A stretch of 64,000 nucleotides of DNA, from NCBI GenBank assembly GCA_029783825.1, contig JAREIK010012223.1:1-64000 (forward strand), given 5' to 3'. Position 1 is the first letter of the stretch; every line of letters begins with the position of its first letter. Shown here piece after piece: positions 1 to 14,904 of this stretch. Under the pieces are notes generated by a model. It was not told where the DNA came from and made no database searches. It saw only the letters and a list, made by a program, of their open reading frames with translations. The position numbers and the translations under genes are program-made. This DNA is from Sapria himalayana (Eukaryota > Streptophyta > Magnoliopsida > Malpighiales > Rafflesiaceae).

Positions 1-210
1 ATCTATCTCTTAATATATCTTTCAATCAATATATTTATTATTCTACTATATTTATGTCTGTCTATCTATCAATCAATCAAAATTTCCTATCTTTTTGTCT
101 ATTTATATTTCTATCTATCTATCTATATATTTATCGATAAATCTAACTTTCTATCTATATTTCTTCTATCTATCTATCTGCCTATATATCTAAATAACTA
201 AATATCTATC

Positions 211-255
<45 letters not shown>

Positions 256-3200
256 TATCTATTTATATTATATGTTATGTTTTTCTATCTTTCTATATAT
301 CTATTTGTCGATCTATACATCTCTATATCTATCCTCGATTTCAGTCTCTCTAATTTTTTTTTGTCTATCTTAATTAATATATCTATCTATTTATCTATCT
401 ATCTGTCTAATAATCTTTCTATATCTATCCTAAATATATATTTATCTTTCTATCTATATATTTCTATAGTTCTATCTATTTTTCTATATATCAATCTATC
501 TATCTCTTTGTCTATCAATCAATCTATCAATGTTCAATCAATCTGTCTATCAATCTATTTATTAATTTATCTATCTATCTATCTATCTATCTGACTATCA
601 ATTTGTCTATAATCTATCTATTAATATATCAATCTGTCTATCAATTTGTCTATCATTTGTCTAGTATCTGTCTATTAACATTTCTATCTATCTATCTTAT
701 ATCTATTTATCTATCTACTTACCCTATATATCTGTCAATCATTCTATCAATCATTTATCTATCTCAATCAGTCCATCTTTCTTTTATCTATCTATGTGTG
801 TATCTTCATTCTTCTATCTGTATATCTATCTATCTATATATCCACGTATCTACCTATCTACCTATCTATCTATTTTATATTATATTTCTCAATCAATCTA
901 ACTATCTATCTATCGATCATTCTAAATGACTTTCTTACCTATCTATCTAGCTATCAATCATCAATCTATATTTCAGTATATATATATATATATATATCTT
1001 CAATCTTTGTAACTATTTGTATATCTATATTTCTATCTATCTGTTGATATATATGGCTGTTTTATTTCATTTTATTTGTCTATCTTTATATCTTTCTATC
1101 TATTTATCTATTTGTCTATCTTTATGTCTATGTTTTTGTCTATCTATCTGTCTATCTACTTGTTTTTCAATCAATCTATATTCTACTTTATAACTGTATA
1201 TCTTTCTATTTATTTATCTATCTTTCTAATTATTTATTTATTTGTCTATCTATTTTTGTATCTATCAGTCTATATATATGTCTATCTATTTGCCTTTTAT
1301 TTGTCTATATATCTGAGTATCTAAATGTCTATCTATTTTTTATATATCTATCTATCTTTGTGCATATCTATCTGTCTATCTTTTTGTCGATCATTTTATC
1401 TTTCTATCTATCTAATTATCTATCAATATATCTATCTATCAGTCTAATAATCAATTGATTTATCTATATATCTATCTATCTATTTTTTATCTATCTACCT
1501 ACCTATCTATCTATCTATTTATTTATTTTCTTATATATATATATAATATATATCTACCTACCTACCTACCTATCTATCTATTTAACTATCAATCTATTTA
1601 TCTATTTATCTATCTATTTGTCTATCTATCTGCCTGTCTATCTATCATTCTATCTATCTATTTATCTATATATCTATCTGTCTATTTATATATCTATCTA
1701 TCTATCTTTACATCTATCTATCCCTTAATTTATCAGTCAATTAACTATCTATCTATCTATCTATTTGTCTATCTAATCTATTTGTATATATATTTGTATA
1801 TCTATTATACTATATATATATATATGGTTATATATTTGTTTATTATTTGTATATCTATTTATCTATCTATATGTCTATTTATCTGTTTATCTATTTATTT
1901 TCTTTTTGTCTATCTTTCTATCTATCTATTTTTTATCTATCTAACTACCTATCTATCTATCTTTGTATCTATTTTTCGATCTATCTTTATATCTATCTGT
2001 TAATCTATCTATCTATCTATCTGTATGTATGAGTATTAATTAGTCTATCTATTAGTCTAATAATGTGGTAATCTTTATATCTAACTATTTGTCAATATAT
2101 TTGTCTATTTATCTGTCTATCAATATCACTATAAATTTGTCTATCAATTTGCCTATCTATTTGTCTATCTATTAATCTATTTATAAACTTATCTATCTAT
2201 TTGTCTATCTATCTTTCTATCTATCTTTTAATATATCTATCAACATATCTATCAATTTGTCGATTTTTCTTCCAATCTTTCTAACTATCTATTTGTCTAT
2301 CTATATATCTGTTTGTCTATCTATATGAATATTTCTCTATCTATCTATCTATCTCTCTATCTGTCTGTCTATTTGTCTACATAGCTATATGTCTATTTAT
2401 CCATATATCTTTCTATCTAACTAACTATCTATCCATCTGTCTATTTGTCTATATATCTACCTATCTATCTTTAAATAAATCTTTCTATCTATATATCTAT
2501 CTATCTATCTATCTGTTTGTCTATCTATCTTTCAACCTATCTATCTTTAAATTAATCTATCTATCTGTCTATTTATCTATCTGTCTATCTATCTATTTAT
2601 CGATATATTTATCTGTCTATCTTTTTCTCTATAAATCTCTATATATCTGTCTATTAATCTATCTATTAATCTATCTATTAATCTATCTATTAATATATCT
2701 ATCAATCTATCTATCAATCTATCTATAAACCTATCTATCAATTTATCTATAAATCTAGCTTTCAATCTGTCTTTCAAATTATCTATCAATCTATCTATCA
2801 ATCTTTCTAATAATCTATATATCAATCTACCTATAAATCTTTTCAATCAATTTATTTATCAATCAATCTATCTATATGTCTATCTATCGATCTATCTATC
2901 TATATGTCTATCTATCGATCGATCTATATATCTATCTATCTATCTATCTATTTGTCTATATATCTATCTATATATCTATCAATCTATCTACTTATCTATC
3001 TATATATCTTTCTGTACATCTATATGCCTATATATCTATCTATTTATCTATCTGTCTGTTTGTCTATATATCTATTTGTCTATGTGTCAATATATCAATA
3101 TATCCTAACTATCTATATGTATAAGTATCTATCTATCTATCTATTTGTCTAACTATATGTATATCTATTTATCTATCTCTCTAATTATCTATGTATTTTC

Positions 3201-4361
3201 TGTCTATCAATTTTTCTATCTCATTTTCTATCTATCTATCTATATATCAATATATCTATCCTTTTGTCTATCAATCTATTTATCAATCTGTCTATCAAAA
3301 TGTCTATCAATCTATCTCTCAATCTATCTATTAATATATCTATCAATCAATTTATTAATTAATCTATCAATCTTTCTATCTACCTATCTATCTATCTATT
3401 TATCTTTCAATTTATATATATATATCTATATATCTGTGTATCTTTCTATCTATCTATGTTTCTATATATCTATATGACTATTTATCTGTTTATCTATTTA
3501 TCTATCTATATATGTGTCAATCTATCTATGTATCTACCTATATATCTATCTATCTATCTATTTATCTACATATATGTCTTTCTATCTATTTATATATCTA
3601 TCTATCATTATATATGTCTTTCTTTCTTTTTATCTATCTATCTATCTATCTATCATTCTTTCTATCTGTCTATCTATTTATCTATCTTTCATTCTCTCTA
3701 TTTGTCTATCTATATGTATATCTATCTGTGTGTCTGTCTATCAATTTGTATATCTATTTGTCTATCTTAATATCTATCTACTTGTCTATTTCTTGTCTAT
3801 CTATTTTTCTTTATGTCTATCTATTTGTTTATCTACATGTTTATCTTTGTATCTATCTATCTATCTATCTTTCTATCTTTCTATTTATTTTTCTATCTAT
3901 CTATCTATCTGCCTTTCAATCTATCTATCTATTTATTTTTCTATCTTTCTAGCTATTCATATATTTCTCTATTTATTTGTCTATATATATATATATGCCT
4001 ATCTATTTGTCTTTTACTTGTCTCTCTATATGTCTATCTCATTCTTATATATATATATCTTGTGTCTATCTATTTGTCTATCTTTCTATCTAGCTATATA
4101 TTTTTTTATCTATCTATCTATCTGTCTGTCTGTCAATCTATCTATATATCATTCTAATAATCTGTTAATCTATATGTCTATCTATCTATCTATCTATTTA
4201 TCTTTTGTCTATTTATCTATCTGTCTATCAATTTCCTATCTATTTTTATATATATCTATTTATCTATATATCGATATTTCTATCTATCTATTTATCTCTC
4301 TGTCTATAAAGCTATCATTCTATCTATCTTTTTACTATATATTTATCTATCTATCTATTTG

Positions 4362-4405
<44 letters not shown>

Positions 4406-4953
4406 TGTCTACTTGTCTATTAATTATATATCTATCTATTTATATGTCCGTCTATCTATTTATCTATATATCTATCTATTTATTTTTTTATCTATCTATC
4501 AATTTATCTCTATCTATCTATCTATTTGTCTATAAATCAATCTATCTATCACTCTAATAATCTATTAATCATTCTATCTATCTATTTGTCTATCTATTCA
4601 TCAATCTATATTTCTATTTATCTGTCTATCAATATGCCTATAAATTTCTCTATAAATATGTCTATAAATTTGTTTATCAATCTATCTATCTATTAATTTA
4701 TCAATAAATCTCTCTAACTTTTTTTCTAATCAATCAATCTATCTATTTGTCTGTTTGTCTGTCTATCTATCAATATATCTATAAACCTATCTATCAATGT
4801 GTCTATTTTACTACCAATTTTTCTTTCTTTCTATTTGTCTGCATATCTATATGTCTATCTCTTTATATGTCTATCTCTGTATATGTCTATCTCTCTATCT
4901 ATCTCTTTATATGTCTATCTCTCTGTCTTTCTATCTATCTTTCTTGGTCTTGG
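1..4953 (+). repeat. Diverged (TCTA)n microsatellite array
   Basis: Almost pure pyrimidine-biased TCTA/TCTG/TCTT units with interspersed AATC runs and a few (TA)n tracts (about 219-252 and 4366-4402). The repeat reads Ser-Ile-Tyr-Leu in every forward frame without stops, which explains overlapping forward ORFs of up to about 350 codons; none has a complex protein sequence. At 2589-2846 the reverse strand is open because AATC-type variants remove the TAG stops. No gene is seen here. The array runs into the left edge of the window. Confidence 0.95.
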
Positions 4954-5158
4954 TTTATTTAGATCTTTAAAGATGCTACCTTTGTGAAAAGTAATCACCT
5001 TTTACATGTATACGCCCATGATAAAATAATAAATGATTTTATTGAATGCTAGTTTATATTCATCTTCTTAAAACAAAATTTTGGTTTTTCTTTTCCTTCT
5101 CTATGTTTTTGTTATTCTCTAAGAATAAGATGATAGTTACCAACATATATGTCTCGCA

Positions 5159-5196
<38 letters not shown>

Positions 5197-5535
5197 TGTG
5201 TGTGTAAGTCTACTAGCATTAAAGTCATAAATGAATTTTATATTATTATATATTTAAAACTCTTTTAACAAATAACAATTTAAATTCAAATCTTTATCAG
5301 ATAAGGAATCAAATTTATATATTATTATATATTTTAACTCTTTTAAAAACCCCTTTACTGATTATTTTCTTATCCATTAAGAAAATATAATAGATTTATT
5401 ATTTATTTAAATAAAGAAATTAAACTTTTTCAAAATTTAATAAATACTAATTGTTATTTATAATTTAAAATAATCTTATCATTTTAAATTATACAGAAAG
5501 TTAAAAATCATAACCATTATTATTAATTTTTAATG
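4954..5535. other. AT-rich non-coding island with a (GT)n tract
   Basis: The TCTA array stops near 4953. The sequence becomes ordinary AT-rich intergenic DNA with a GT dinucleotide run at about 5161-5203 and short local near-duplications around 5232-5340 (ATTATTATATATTT repeated). No coding sequence, RNA gene or promoter could be supported. Confidence 0.6.
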
Positions 5536-6371
5536 TGTGACCCTATAGGTTTAATTAATACTGCAGTAGGCCTAACTCACATTTTGATCCAACAAGTCAT
5601 AAGTGACCTCTACCAAGATATAATGACAACCCAAATTAAATGAAAAACTCATGATTCGAGGCAACCTTAATATTGTTAATGACAATCCTTTTGTTTCACG
5701 ATATCTTGATAGAATATAAGACATTAAAAATATCAACCTTATATCATTTTATATTTTATTACACAAAACTCAATTAGAGAGACTAAAAAAATGACATTAA
5801 TCTTCATTAATTTATTTGAGTATAGTCATGCATTTCTTAGTCTCCATTGTAGAGGGGCCTCAAAAGTATCTCTCATTTAATAAGAGGGGCAAATTCTATT
5901 TTAATTATTTATATCTCACAGCATAATTCTTATTATATTCAAGTATAACAGTTATAGTTATTTGGTTAAAGACAACGTTGATTATATCAAAGCATAATAT
6001 TCTTTATGTAGAGAAATAAAGCAATCTCAAGTCATAGGATTTAATGACACAACTATTAGAGATTAAATTATGACTTTGAACAATGTATTAATTTCAAGAT
6101 GGGGCTATTCAAAATTTGTTCTAAACAAATAAATATAAATTTGAATTGTATATCATACACATATTCATCCCATGAATATCAATCAAACTTTATAATAATC
6201 TTAATTCATTATTATTCTCATAATAAAAACCAATTTGGGATATTTAGAATAATTAAAAATATCATTCAAAGACATTATATATATTAAACATGAAAATTAA
6301 TTAAATAATTAATTCTCACAATAGGTAAAATACCAAGTCTAGACTATATGCCTAGAGCACTATTACCAACA
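5536..6371 (+). mobile_element. Possible degenerate Ty1/copia LTR remnant
   Basis: The segment begins TGTGACCCTATAGG and ends GCACTATTACCAACA, right at the resumption of the TCTA array. The wording (ACCCTATAGGT, TAATGACAC, CATATTCATCCC, CCTAGAGCACTATTACC) resembles LTR sequence of plant copia elements as I remember it. I see no primer-binding site, gag-pol or second LTR, and no target duplication was established. It could instead be unrelated intergenic DNA. The assignment rests on recollection, so confidence is low. Confidence 0.35.
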
Positions 6372-6844
6372 AATCTATCTATCTTTATTTCTATGAATCA
6401 ATTTAATTAACTATCTATCTATTTGTCTATCAATATGATCAATATGTCTAAATATCAATTAATTTATCTATCTATCTATCATTCTGTCTAACAAAGTATC
6501 TAACTAACTAACTATCTGTCTGTCTATCTGTATATTTATTTGTTTGTATGACTGCCTTTCTAAAAGTCTATCAATCTGCTTATCAGTCCATCTTCCCACC
6601 TACCTTACTCTTTATCTACCTGCGTAACTATCTATCTGCTTGACTATCTGCCTACCTAGTTGTCTGTCTATCTATCTATTTAAATGCCTATCTATTTGTC
6701 TATCTATTTGTTTATATATTTGTATATTTATCTATCTATCTATATATCTCAACTTCTCTATGTGTCTATATATATGTGATTTATGTGTCTATCAATCTGT
6801 CTACCTATATATCAATCAATCTTTCTATCTATCCATCTATCTTT

Positions 6845-6937
<93 letters not shown>

Positions 6938-8021
6938 TTATATTTATTTATTTATTTATTTTGAAATCTATCTGGCTATCTATCTGTCTAACTATCTATC
7001 TATCTTTTAGCCTATGTATCTATCTAAAAATCTATTTATCTATCTATCTATTAAATAATTTATCTGTTTATCCATCTATTTATATGTCTATGTATCTATC
7101 TATCTATGTATGTATCTATCTTTCTATCTATCTATTTTCTTGCTATATGTCTATCTGTCTGTCTAGATTTCTATATATTTTATATCTATATATTTGTCTA
7201 TTTTTCTATCTATCAATCTACTATCTATCTATCTATTTATCTATCTATATTTCTACCTTTAAATATGACTATCTATAAGTCTAACTATCTAGTCTATCTA
7301 TCTATCTATATATCTATATATTTATTTGTCTATCTATCTATATACTATCTATCTAACTATTTGTCTTTCTATCTATCCATCTATCTAGCTATCTATCTAT
7401 CTACCATTCAATCAATTAATCTATCTATCTATCTATTAATATATCTATTATTCTATGTATCAATGTGTCTATTAATCGGTCTATCAATCTATCTGTTAAT
7501 CTATCAATAATATATCTATCAATTAATATATCTCTCTATCAATTTATCTATCTATCTAGCTTTGCATCAATATATCTATCTAACTATCTATCTATCTATC
7601 TATGTATCTATCTATCTTTCTATCAAATAGTTTATTGATAATTCTATCGTTCTTTTGAACTAATTATCAATCTTTCAATATATTGATCTGTCTATTTTCT
7701 ATCTATCTTTCTATAAATCTTTCTATCTATCAGTCTATCTATTTATCTATTTAACTATATGTAAATCTATTTGTCTATATATTTGTCAATCTATCTATTT
7801 ATTCGTTTATCTATTTGTAAATCTATATGTATATCCATCTATCCATCCATCTATATATCTGTCTATATTTCTATATATCTATCTATCTATTAATCTATCA
7901 ATTAATCAATCTATTTATCTATCTTTATATCTATCTGTCTATTTATTTATTTAGCTTTTTGTCTATTTTCTGTCTATATATATATATATGTATATATGTA
8001 TGTATCTATATACATAAACAT

Positions 8022-8053
<32 letters not shown>

Positions 8054-11000
8054 TTCTATCTAATAATCTATTTATGTATTTATTCATCTATTTTTCTATC
8101 TATCTTTCAATCTAACTATCTATCTATCTGTCAATTTATTTGTCTATATATTTAACTATCTATCTATCTTTATATCAATGTCTATCAAAATGTTTATAAA
8201 TCTATCTATAAATATATTATCAATCTATCTAATGATTTGTCTATCAATCTGCTTATCAATTTGTTTATCATTCTATTTATCATTCTATCTATCAATCTTT
8301 CGATATATTTATCTATCTATCTATCTATCTATCTATTTGTCTATCTATATGTATATCAATTTGTCTATCTATCTATCTATCTATCTATCTGTCTATCTCT
8401 CTATCTATATATCTATCTATCTAACTATAAATCTATCTTTCAATCAGTCTATCAAACTGTCTATCTATCAATATATATGACTATCTACCTATCAATTGGT
8501 TTGTTTGTCTGTCTATCTATCTATTTGTCGATTTGTTTATTTGATTGTCTATCTCTATACATGGCTATTTGAAAATCTATCTACCTATCTGTCTACATAT
8601 CTGTCTATGTACCTTTTGTCCTACTCATCTACCAGCCTTAGTGATTAATTGTCTATCTATCTTTCTATCTATTTGTCTATCTATCTATATGTTAGTTAAC
8701 TTATCTATCTATTTACGTCTTTATTTATCTGTCTATCTATCTATATTTTTATCTATCTATCTATCTAATTGTCTATCTATCTATCTATCTATCTATTTGT
8801 TTATTTATTTATATATCTATCTATCTGTCTATATATTTATCTATCAATCTATCTATTTGTCTATCTATTCATCTATCTATCTATCTATCGATATTTATAT
8901 CTATCTATTTGTATATCTATCTATTTATTTATCTATCTATATTTCTATCTATATATCAATCAATCAATCAATGTGTTAATTAATCTATCTATCTATTTGT
9001 CTATCAATCTACCTACTTACCTATCTATCTATATGTCTATCTATCTATTTGTCTATTTATCTATCTATATATCTATCGAACTGTCTGTCTATAAATCTAT
9101 CTATATGTCTGTCTATATATATTTCTATCTATCTTTATTCTATCTATCTATCTATCAATCTATCTATAAATCTATATATCTATTTGTCTATCTATTTGTC
9201 TATCTATTTGTCTATCTATCTATCTATCTATGTGTCTATCTATCTATCAACCTATCTATCTAACTATCTTTCAATCTATCATATCTATCTTATAATCTAT
9301 GTATCTATACAATACTTTCTCTATCTATTTGTCTATCTATCCTATCTATCTTTTTGTCTATCTATCAATGTATCTATTTGTAAATTTTTCAATCTATCTA
9401 TCTTATGTCTATCTAACTATCTATCTATCTATTTATCTATTTATATGTCTGTCTATCTATCTAACTATCTATCTTTCAATGTATCTGTCAAATTATTTGT
9501 TTATCAATCTATTTTTCTAGTTGTCTATATATTTGTTCTATCTATCAGTCTATCTATCTATCTAGCTTTCTATCTATATATCTGTATATCTATCTATTTA
9601 TCTATATATCTGTCTATCTATCTATCTGTCTATTGGTCGGTCTGTCTATCTATCTGTGTGTGTGTATATATATATATATATCTATATATATATATATATA
9701 TATATATCTATATCTATCTATCTATCTATCAATCTTTCTATATATTTATCTATTTATTTGTCGGTATGTCTATCATTATATCTTTTTTTATATCTATCTA
9801 TCTATCTATATTATGTTAATCTATCTGCCTATTTAAATATCAATCAATCAATATATTATTATGTATGTTTGTCTATATGCCTATCTTTTTTTTATGCATT
9901 TGTCTATCTATCTTTCTATGTATCTCTCTAACAATCTACCTATCTATCTTTCTTTCTTTATTTATGTCAATCAATCTATCTTTCTATCTGCCCATCTATC
10001 TCTCTATCTATCGATTTGTCTATCTATCTATCTGTCTATCAGTCTATAAAAAGTATATATATTTATTTATTTTTCTATCTGTCTATCTATCTATATGTCA
10101 CTCTATCTATTTTCAATCTATCTATCTATATATATGTTTATCTATTTGTTTATCTATCAATAAATCTATTTATCTATATATCCTTCAATCTCACTATATA
10201 ACTTTCAATCTATATGTCTATTTATCTATCTATCTATCTATCTATCTATCTCTTGTATGTCTATCTATCTATTTGTCTATATATCTATATATGAATTTTG
10301 ATATCATTCTGTATATCAATCTGTCAATTAATTTGTTGATCAATCTGTAAATCAATTTGTTTATCAAACTATTTTCCAAATTATCTTTTTATTTGTCTAT
10401 CTAACTATCTATTTATCTCTATATCTATCTGTCTATGTATATATCTCTCTATCTAACTATCCGTATATCTATTCTCTCTCACTATCTATCTATTTATTTA
10501 TCTATCTTTCTATCTATCTGTCTATCTATCTATCTATATAGTTGTATATAATTTTTTTATGAATCTGTCTACCTATCTGTATATCTATCTATCTATCTAT
10601 CAATCTATCTATCTATATAGTTGTTTATAAATTTTTGTATGAATCTGTCTACCTATTTGTCTATCTATTTATCTATCTATTTATCTATCTTTCTATCTAT
10701 CTATCTATCTATCTATCTATTTATCTTTTTTCTTTATATCTATTTATCTATCTATCTATTTGTATATCAATCAATTTATCTATTTATATACATATCTATC
10801 TATCTGTCTATATATTTATCTATTAATCTATATATCAATCTATCTACATATGTGTCTATCAATCAATCAATATATCTGTATATTTATCTATCAGTCTATT
10901 GATCTATCTATCCATCTATTTATCTATCCAACTATTTATATGCCTACCTATTTGTCGATATATTTACTATTTTATCTATCTATATATTTGTATATCTATC

Positions 11001-11569
11001 TTTCTTTCTTTCAATCTGTCTATCTATTTATCTATCTAAATATCTGTCAATCTGTCAATCTATTTGTCTCTCAATCTCTCTATCAATCTGTCTATTAATT
11101 TGTCTATAAAAATATCTATCAATCTATTAATAATTCAATTTTTTATATCTTTATCTATCTATATATCTATACATCTGTCGATCTATCTATATATCTATCT
11201 ATATATTTATCTATATGTATATCTATCTATTTTATTAAATAAATAAATGACTAACTAACTGACAATCTATTTTTCTATCTATATATCTATTTGCCTACCT
11301 TTTAACTATCGGCCAACCTGATAGTCTATCTGTCTGTCTCTTTTATGTATGTCTGCTTGATTTACTATTTGCCTACCTCATTGTCTGACTATCTGTCTGT
11401 CTATTTGTTAGTATGAATGCATATCTATCTGTCTCTTTATGTATCTATCTATCCATCCATCCATCTATCTATCTATCTATCTATTTGTCTATCTATCTAT
11501 CTTTATATATCTATTTGTTTGTTTATCTATTTGTTTGTTTACTTAAATATCTATCTATCTTTCTATCAA

Positions 11570-11622
<53 letters not shown>

Positions 11623-12860
11623 ATCTATCGATCTATTTATCTATCTATTTTTCTATTTATCCACCTATCTATCTATCTATCTATCTATATGTGTGTCTAT
11701 CTAAATAACTATCTATCTACCTACCTATATATCGTGTGTCTATCTATTTGTCTATCTATCTCTTTATCTATATGTATATCGATCTATCTATCTGTCTCTC
11801 TGTCTGTCTATCTATCTGTCTATCTATCTATCTATCTATTTGTATATATCTATTTATTATTCTATTTATCTATCTCTCTATCTATCATTCTATCTATCAT
11901 TCTATATACATATTTGTATGTCTATTTATCTACTTGTCAATATATCTATAATTCTATTTATCTATCTGTCTATCAATCTTTCAGTCTATTTGTCTATCTA
12001 TCCATCTATCTATCTCTCTGTCTATCTATCTATCATTGTTCAATATATCAATCTGTTTAGATATCTATCTATCTATTTATTTATATATCCATCTATATAT
12101 CTATATATCTATCTATTTATTTCTCTATATAACTATATATTTGTCAGTATATCTATCCGTCTATGTATCTTTGTATTTATGAGTCTATCTATGTGTATAA
12201 TTATCTATCTACTTATCTATCTATCTATCTATGTATTTATCTGTCTATCTACATGTCTATCTAATAGTACATCTATCTGTGCAATCTATCTGTCTATATA
12301 TCTATCTATCTTTCTATATTTCTTTCTAACTATCTATTATTCTTTTTATCCATCTTTAATCAATCTATCTACCTATAAATCTATCTTTCAATCTATCTAC
12401 CTATTTATATATCTATCTATCTATCTATCTATGTGTCTATATATTTATCATTCTATCTATAAATCCATTGATCTATCTATCTATCTATTGATTTATCTTC
12501 CCATCAATCTATCTATGTATCTATCTATATAACTCTCTATTTAACTATGTATTTTTTTGTATATCTATCTATATATTTTTCTATCTATATGTCTATCTAT
12601 TTGTCTATCTATCTGTCTATCTATCTATCTTCTTTCTATCTGTCTATCTATATGTTTATCTATATAACTATATTTCTACTATCTATTTGTTTATCTATCT
12701 ATCTATTCATCTTTCATTTCTATCTGTCTATGTATCTTTCTGTCTATCTATCTTTCTGTCCATCTATATTTCTGTCCATCTATCTTTCTGTCCATCTATT
12801 TGTCTATCTATCTCACTCTCAGTCTATCTATAAATCTGTCAATAAATTTATCTATCAATA
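6372..12860 (+). repeat. Diverged (TCTA)n microsatellite array, second block
   Basis: Same orientation and composition as the first block. Embedded simple repeats: (CA)n followed by (TA)n and (TTTATA)n at about 6848-6952, (TA)n at 9664-9710 and about 11573-11620. It is interrupted at 12861 by the CACTA element; the last three bases, ATA at 12858-12860, form one copy of that element's target-site duplication. Forward ORFs rich in YLSI, or in THTH from the CA run, are repeat artefacts. Confidence 0.95.
12858..12860. repeat. Target-site duplication ATA, left copy
   Basis: ATA immediately precedes the CACTACAAC terminus and matches ATA at 24739-24741 directly after the GTTGTAGTG terminus. A 3-bp duplication is the CACTA superfamily rule. 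Confidence 0.85.
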
Positions 12861-12873
12861 CACTACAACAAAA
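12861..12873 (+). repeat. CACTA left terminal inverted repeat
   Basis: CACTACAACAAAA, perfectly inverted at 24726-24738. The two ends diverge after 13 bases. Confidence 0.9.
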
Positions 12874-13240
12874 CAACAAATTAATGATGCTTTATATCTT
12901 GATGCTTTCAGAAAACATCATTATACGATTTGTAATTAGACATTTAACGACACTTTTCTAAAAGCAACATTATTTGTAAAATTTATTAAGTTTTTATGAC
13001 ACTTACTTGAAGTGTCATTGTTGCTACAACAAAACTTAGAATTAATGATGCTATATATCTTGATGCTTTTGAAAAATGTCATTATTATATTTGTAAGTAT
13101 ACATTTAATGACACTTACTAGAAGTGTAATTGTTAAGACTAATAGGTTAGGAAAATTGCTTAACTCCTTAAAACTTTCCAAGGAAAAAGAGGCTGAAAAT
13201 TATAAACCTTGTCACTTTTATTAGTGTCATGGATGTGAAA
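12874..13240 (+). promoter_or_regulatory. Left subterminal repeat region of the CACTA element
   Basis: A direct duplication of about 161-bp period repeats the terminal CTACAACAAAAC motif (12863 and again 13024), each followed by AATTAATGATGC and TATATCTTGATGCTTT-like sequence. Motifs AATGACAC and GTGTCATT recur in both orientations (about 12998, 13011, 13076, 13107, 13221). In En/Spm elements subterminal arrays of short motifs bind the TNPA protein. That role is inferred here by position and repetition. Confidence 0.7.
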
Positions 13241-14904
13241 AAATTAATTTTAAATTTATAGATTTGTAACAAATTTCTTATTTAATTTTTTTATAAGTAA
13301 TAATATTTTTATTTTTACTCTAGATTAATAAAAAAAAATTATCAAATTTTTGTTCAAAATTATTTATTAAAAATAAACAGAAACTTATGATAAAATTAAA
13401 AAATATCTAAATATTTATACATTCATAATTGTGATTTTTATTTATAAAATAAGTAATAATATTTAATTTTAAAATGTAATTTGTTAATATTTATTTTATC
13501 CTTAAGAGAAATAAAAATAAACTGTTAAAATAAGGTGATTTAATATAATTATGTGAAAAATATAATATTATTTTTAACTTAATTATATTGATTAATCTAT
13601 AGCTAGAAAGAGTTGCACTTCTTCTTCATCACGTTCGGCCATTTCCAACAGCAAGGGTTCAAGCTCGCGTCTTCGAAATCATTTGCCATATTTGAAGCAT
13701 CCTGTAAGTTTCTCCATTATGATTATAATTGTATCAGCTCTTCGCTTTCGTTAACCTAATTAATTAATGTGAACGTGTTCCGAGTGACTTAGCATATACC
13801 GCATATATTATAAACACAGTATTATATGCTCTATTTGTCGGGAGCAATCGGCGAGAACAGTGGATGAGTTGGGCTGAACTGAGTGATCCTTGTTTAAAAT
13901 TCCTATAGTTTGCCACCGTGATTCTTTTATTCAAACCCGAAGCCAAATTATCCTTATAAATGCAGATGCTTTGCCAATCTATCACTTTCACCATTCTCAT
14001 GTTAAGTGCTACTAACAAGTGCAATAAACGTGAGTGTATGTGTATTATATTAGAAGTAGATCGAATCACAAGTTGATGCAACCCACATATTTATTAATGC
14101 ACAACAACTCTTGAGTCACATGTTATCTTGCATCTATTGGATGAATTTTTTGATTCTCACCCAGGTACTTTTTTATCTGAGCCATATTTTTTTTATATTC
14201 AACATGTTTCATTTTAAATGTCTACATTGAAGAGGGGAAAGAATAGTTTGATTTATTTTGATGAATTGAAGAGCAATAAAATATTAATTATTTAGTTTTG
14301 TTGCAATTTTTTTCTAAATTTTAGGAGTTATGATTTTTTTATTAAATATGTTAATATTAAATATTAATATAGCAAATGTTCAACAAAAATATAAGTAGAT
14401 AAGGTTCATTCATTGAGAACACCAATGTCACAATGATAACTTCAAAAAAAAAACAATATCCTGCCTTAGCATAGGTGACATAAAATGATATCCATGTAAT
14501 AATTCATTAATAAATTTATTCTTGTTTTTAAAATAAATTAAATGTAGTGCACCATTGAGATCAATCATATATAAATTTATTTATTTTTTCATTTGTACTT
14601 ATTTAAAATTATGTTTTTTATTAATGTTTTACCATTCTTTATCATTCTATTAAAATTATGATTTTCTTTTGTAAATATATAATTATGCGTTTACTTGTCT
14701 CTAACATTTATATATTTTATTAATATTTTTTTTTCTTACAATGAAACACATATTAATCCAAATAGAAATAAGATTTTGATTTTTAAATCATACGCATTGG
14801 TAGGGTGTTATGCGGGCTGCAGCAACTTTTCGTTGTTATTCACTTATATCTAACACCGTGGCTATTGATTTCGTATTTTTTGAATCGTGTGCAACTATTT
14901 GGAT
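13241..14904. other. AT-rich leader region of the CACTA element, no gene recognised
   Basis: Mostly AT-rich. A more complex stretch at about 13600-14100 has a reverse-strand open frame of 105 codons (13764-14081) that I do not recognise, and a GC-richer patch at 13611-13710. This position would suit the untranslated first exon or promoter of the transposase transcript, but nothing decisive is visible. Confidence 0.4.

Noticed and set aside
3514..4557. 347-codon forward ORF and dozens of similar [12 protein letters not shown] ORFs in all TCTA blocks
   Set aside because: They are direct translations of the TCTA repeat, which has no stop codons in any forward frame; overlapping frames give the same peptide pattern.
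6640..7278. ORF with runs of Thr-His and Ile-Tyr
   Set aside because: Comes from the (CA)n and (TA)n microsatellites; no protein-like content.
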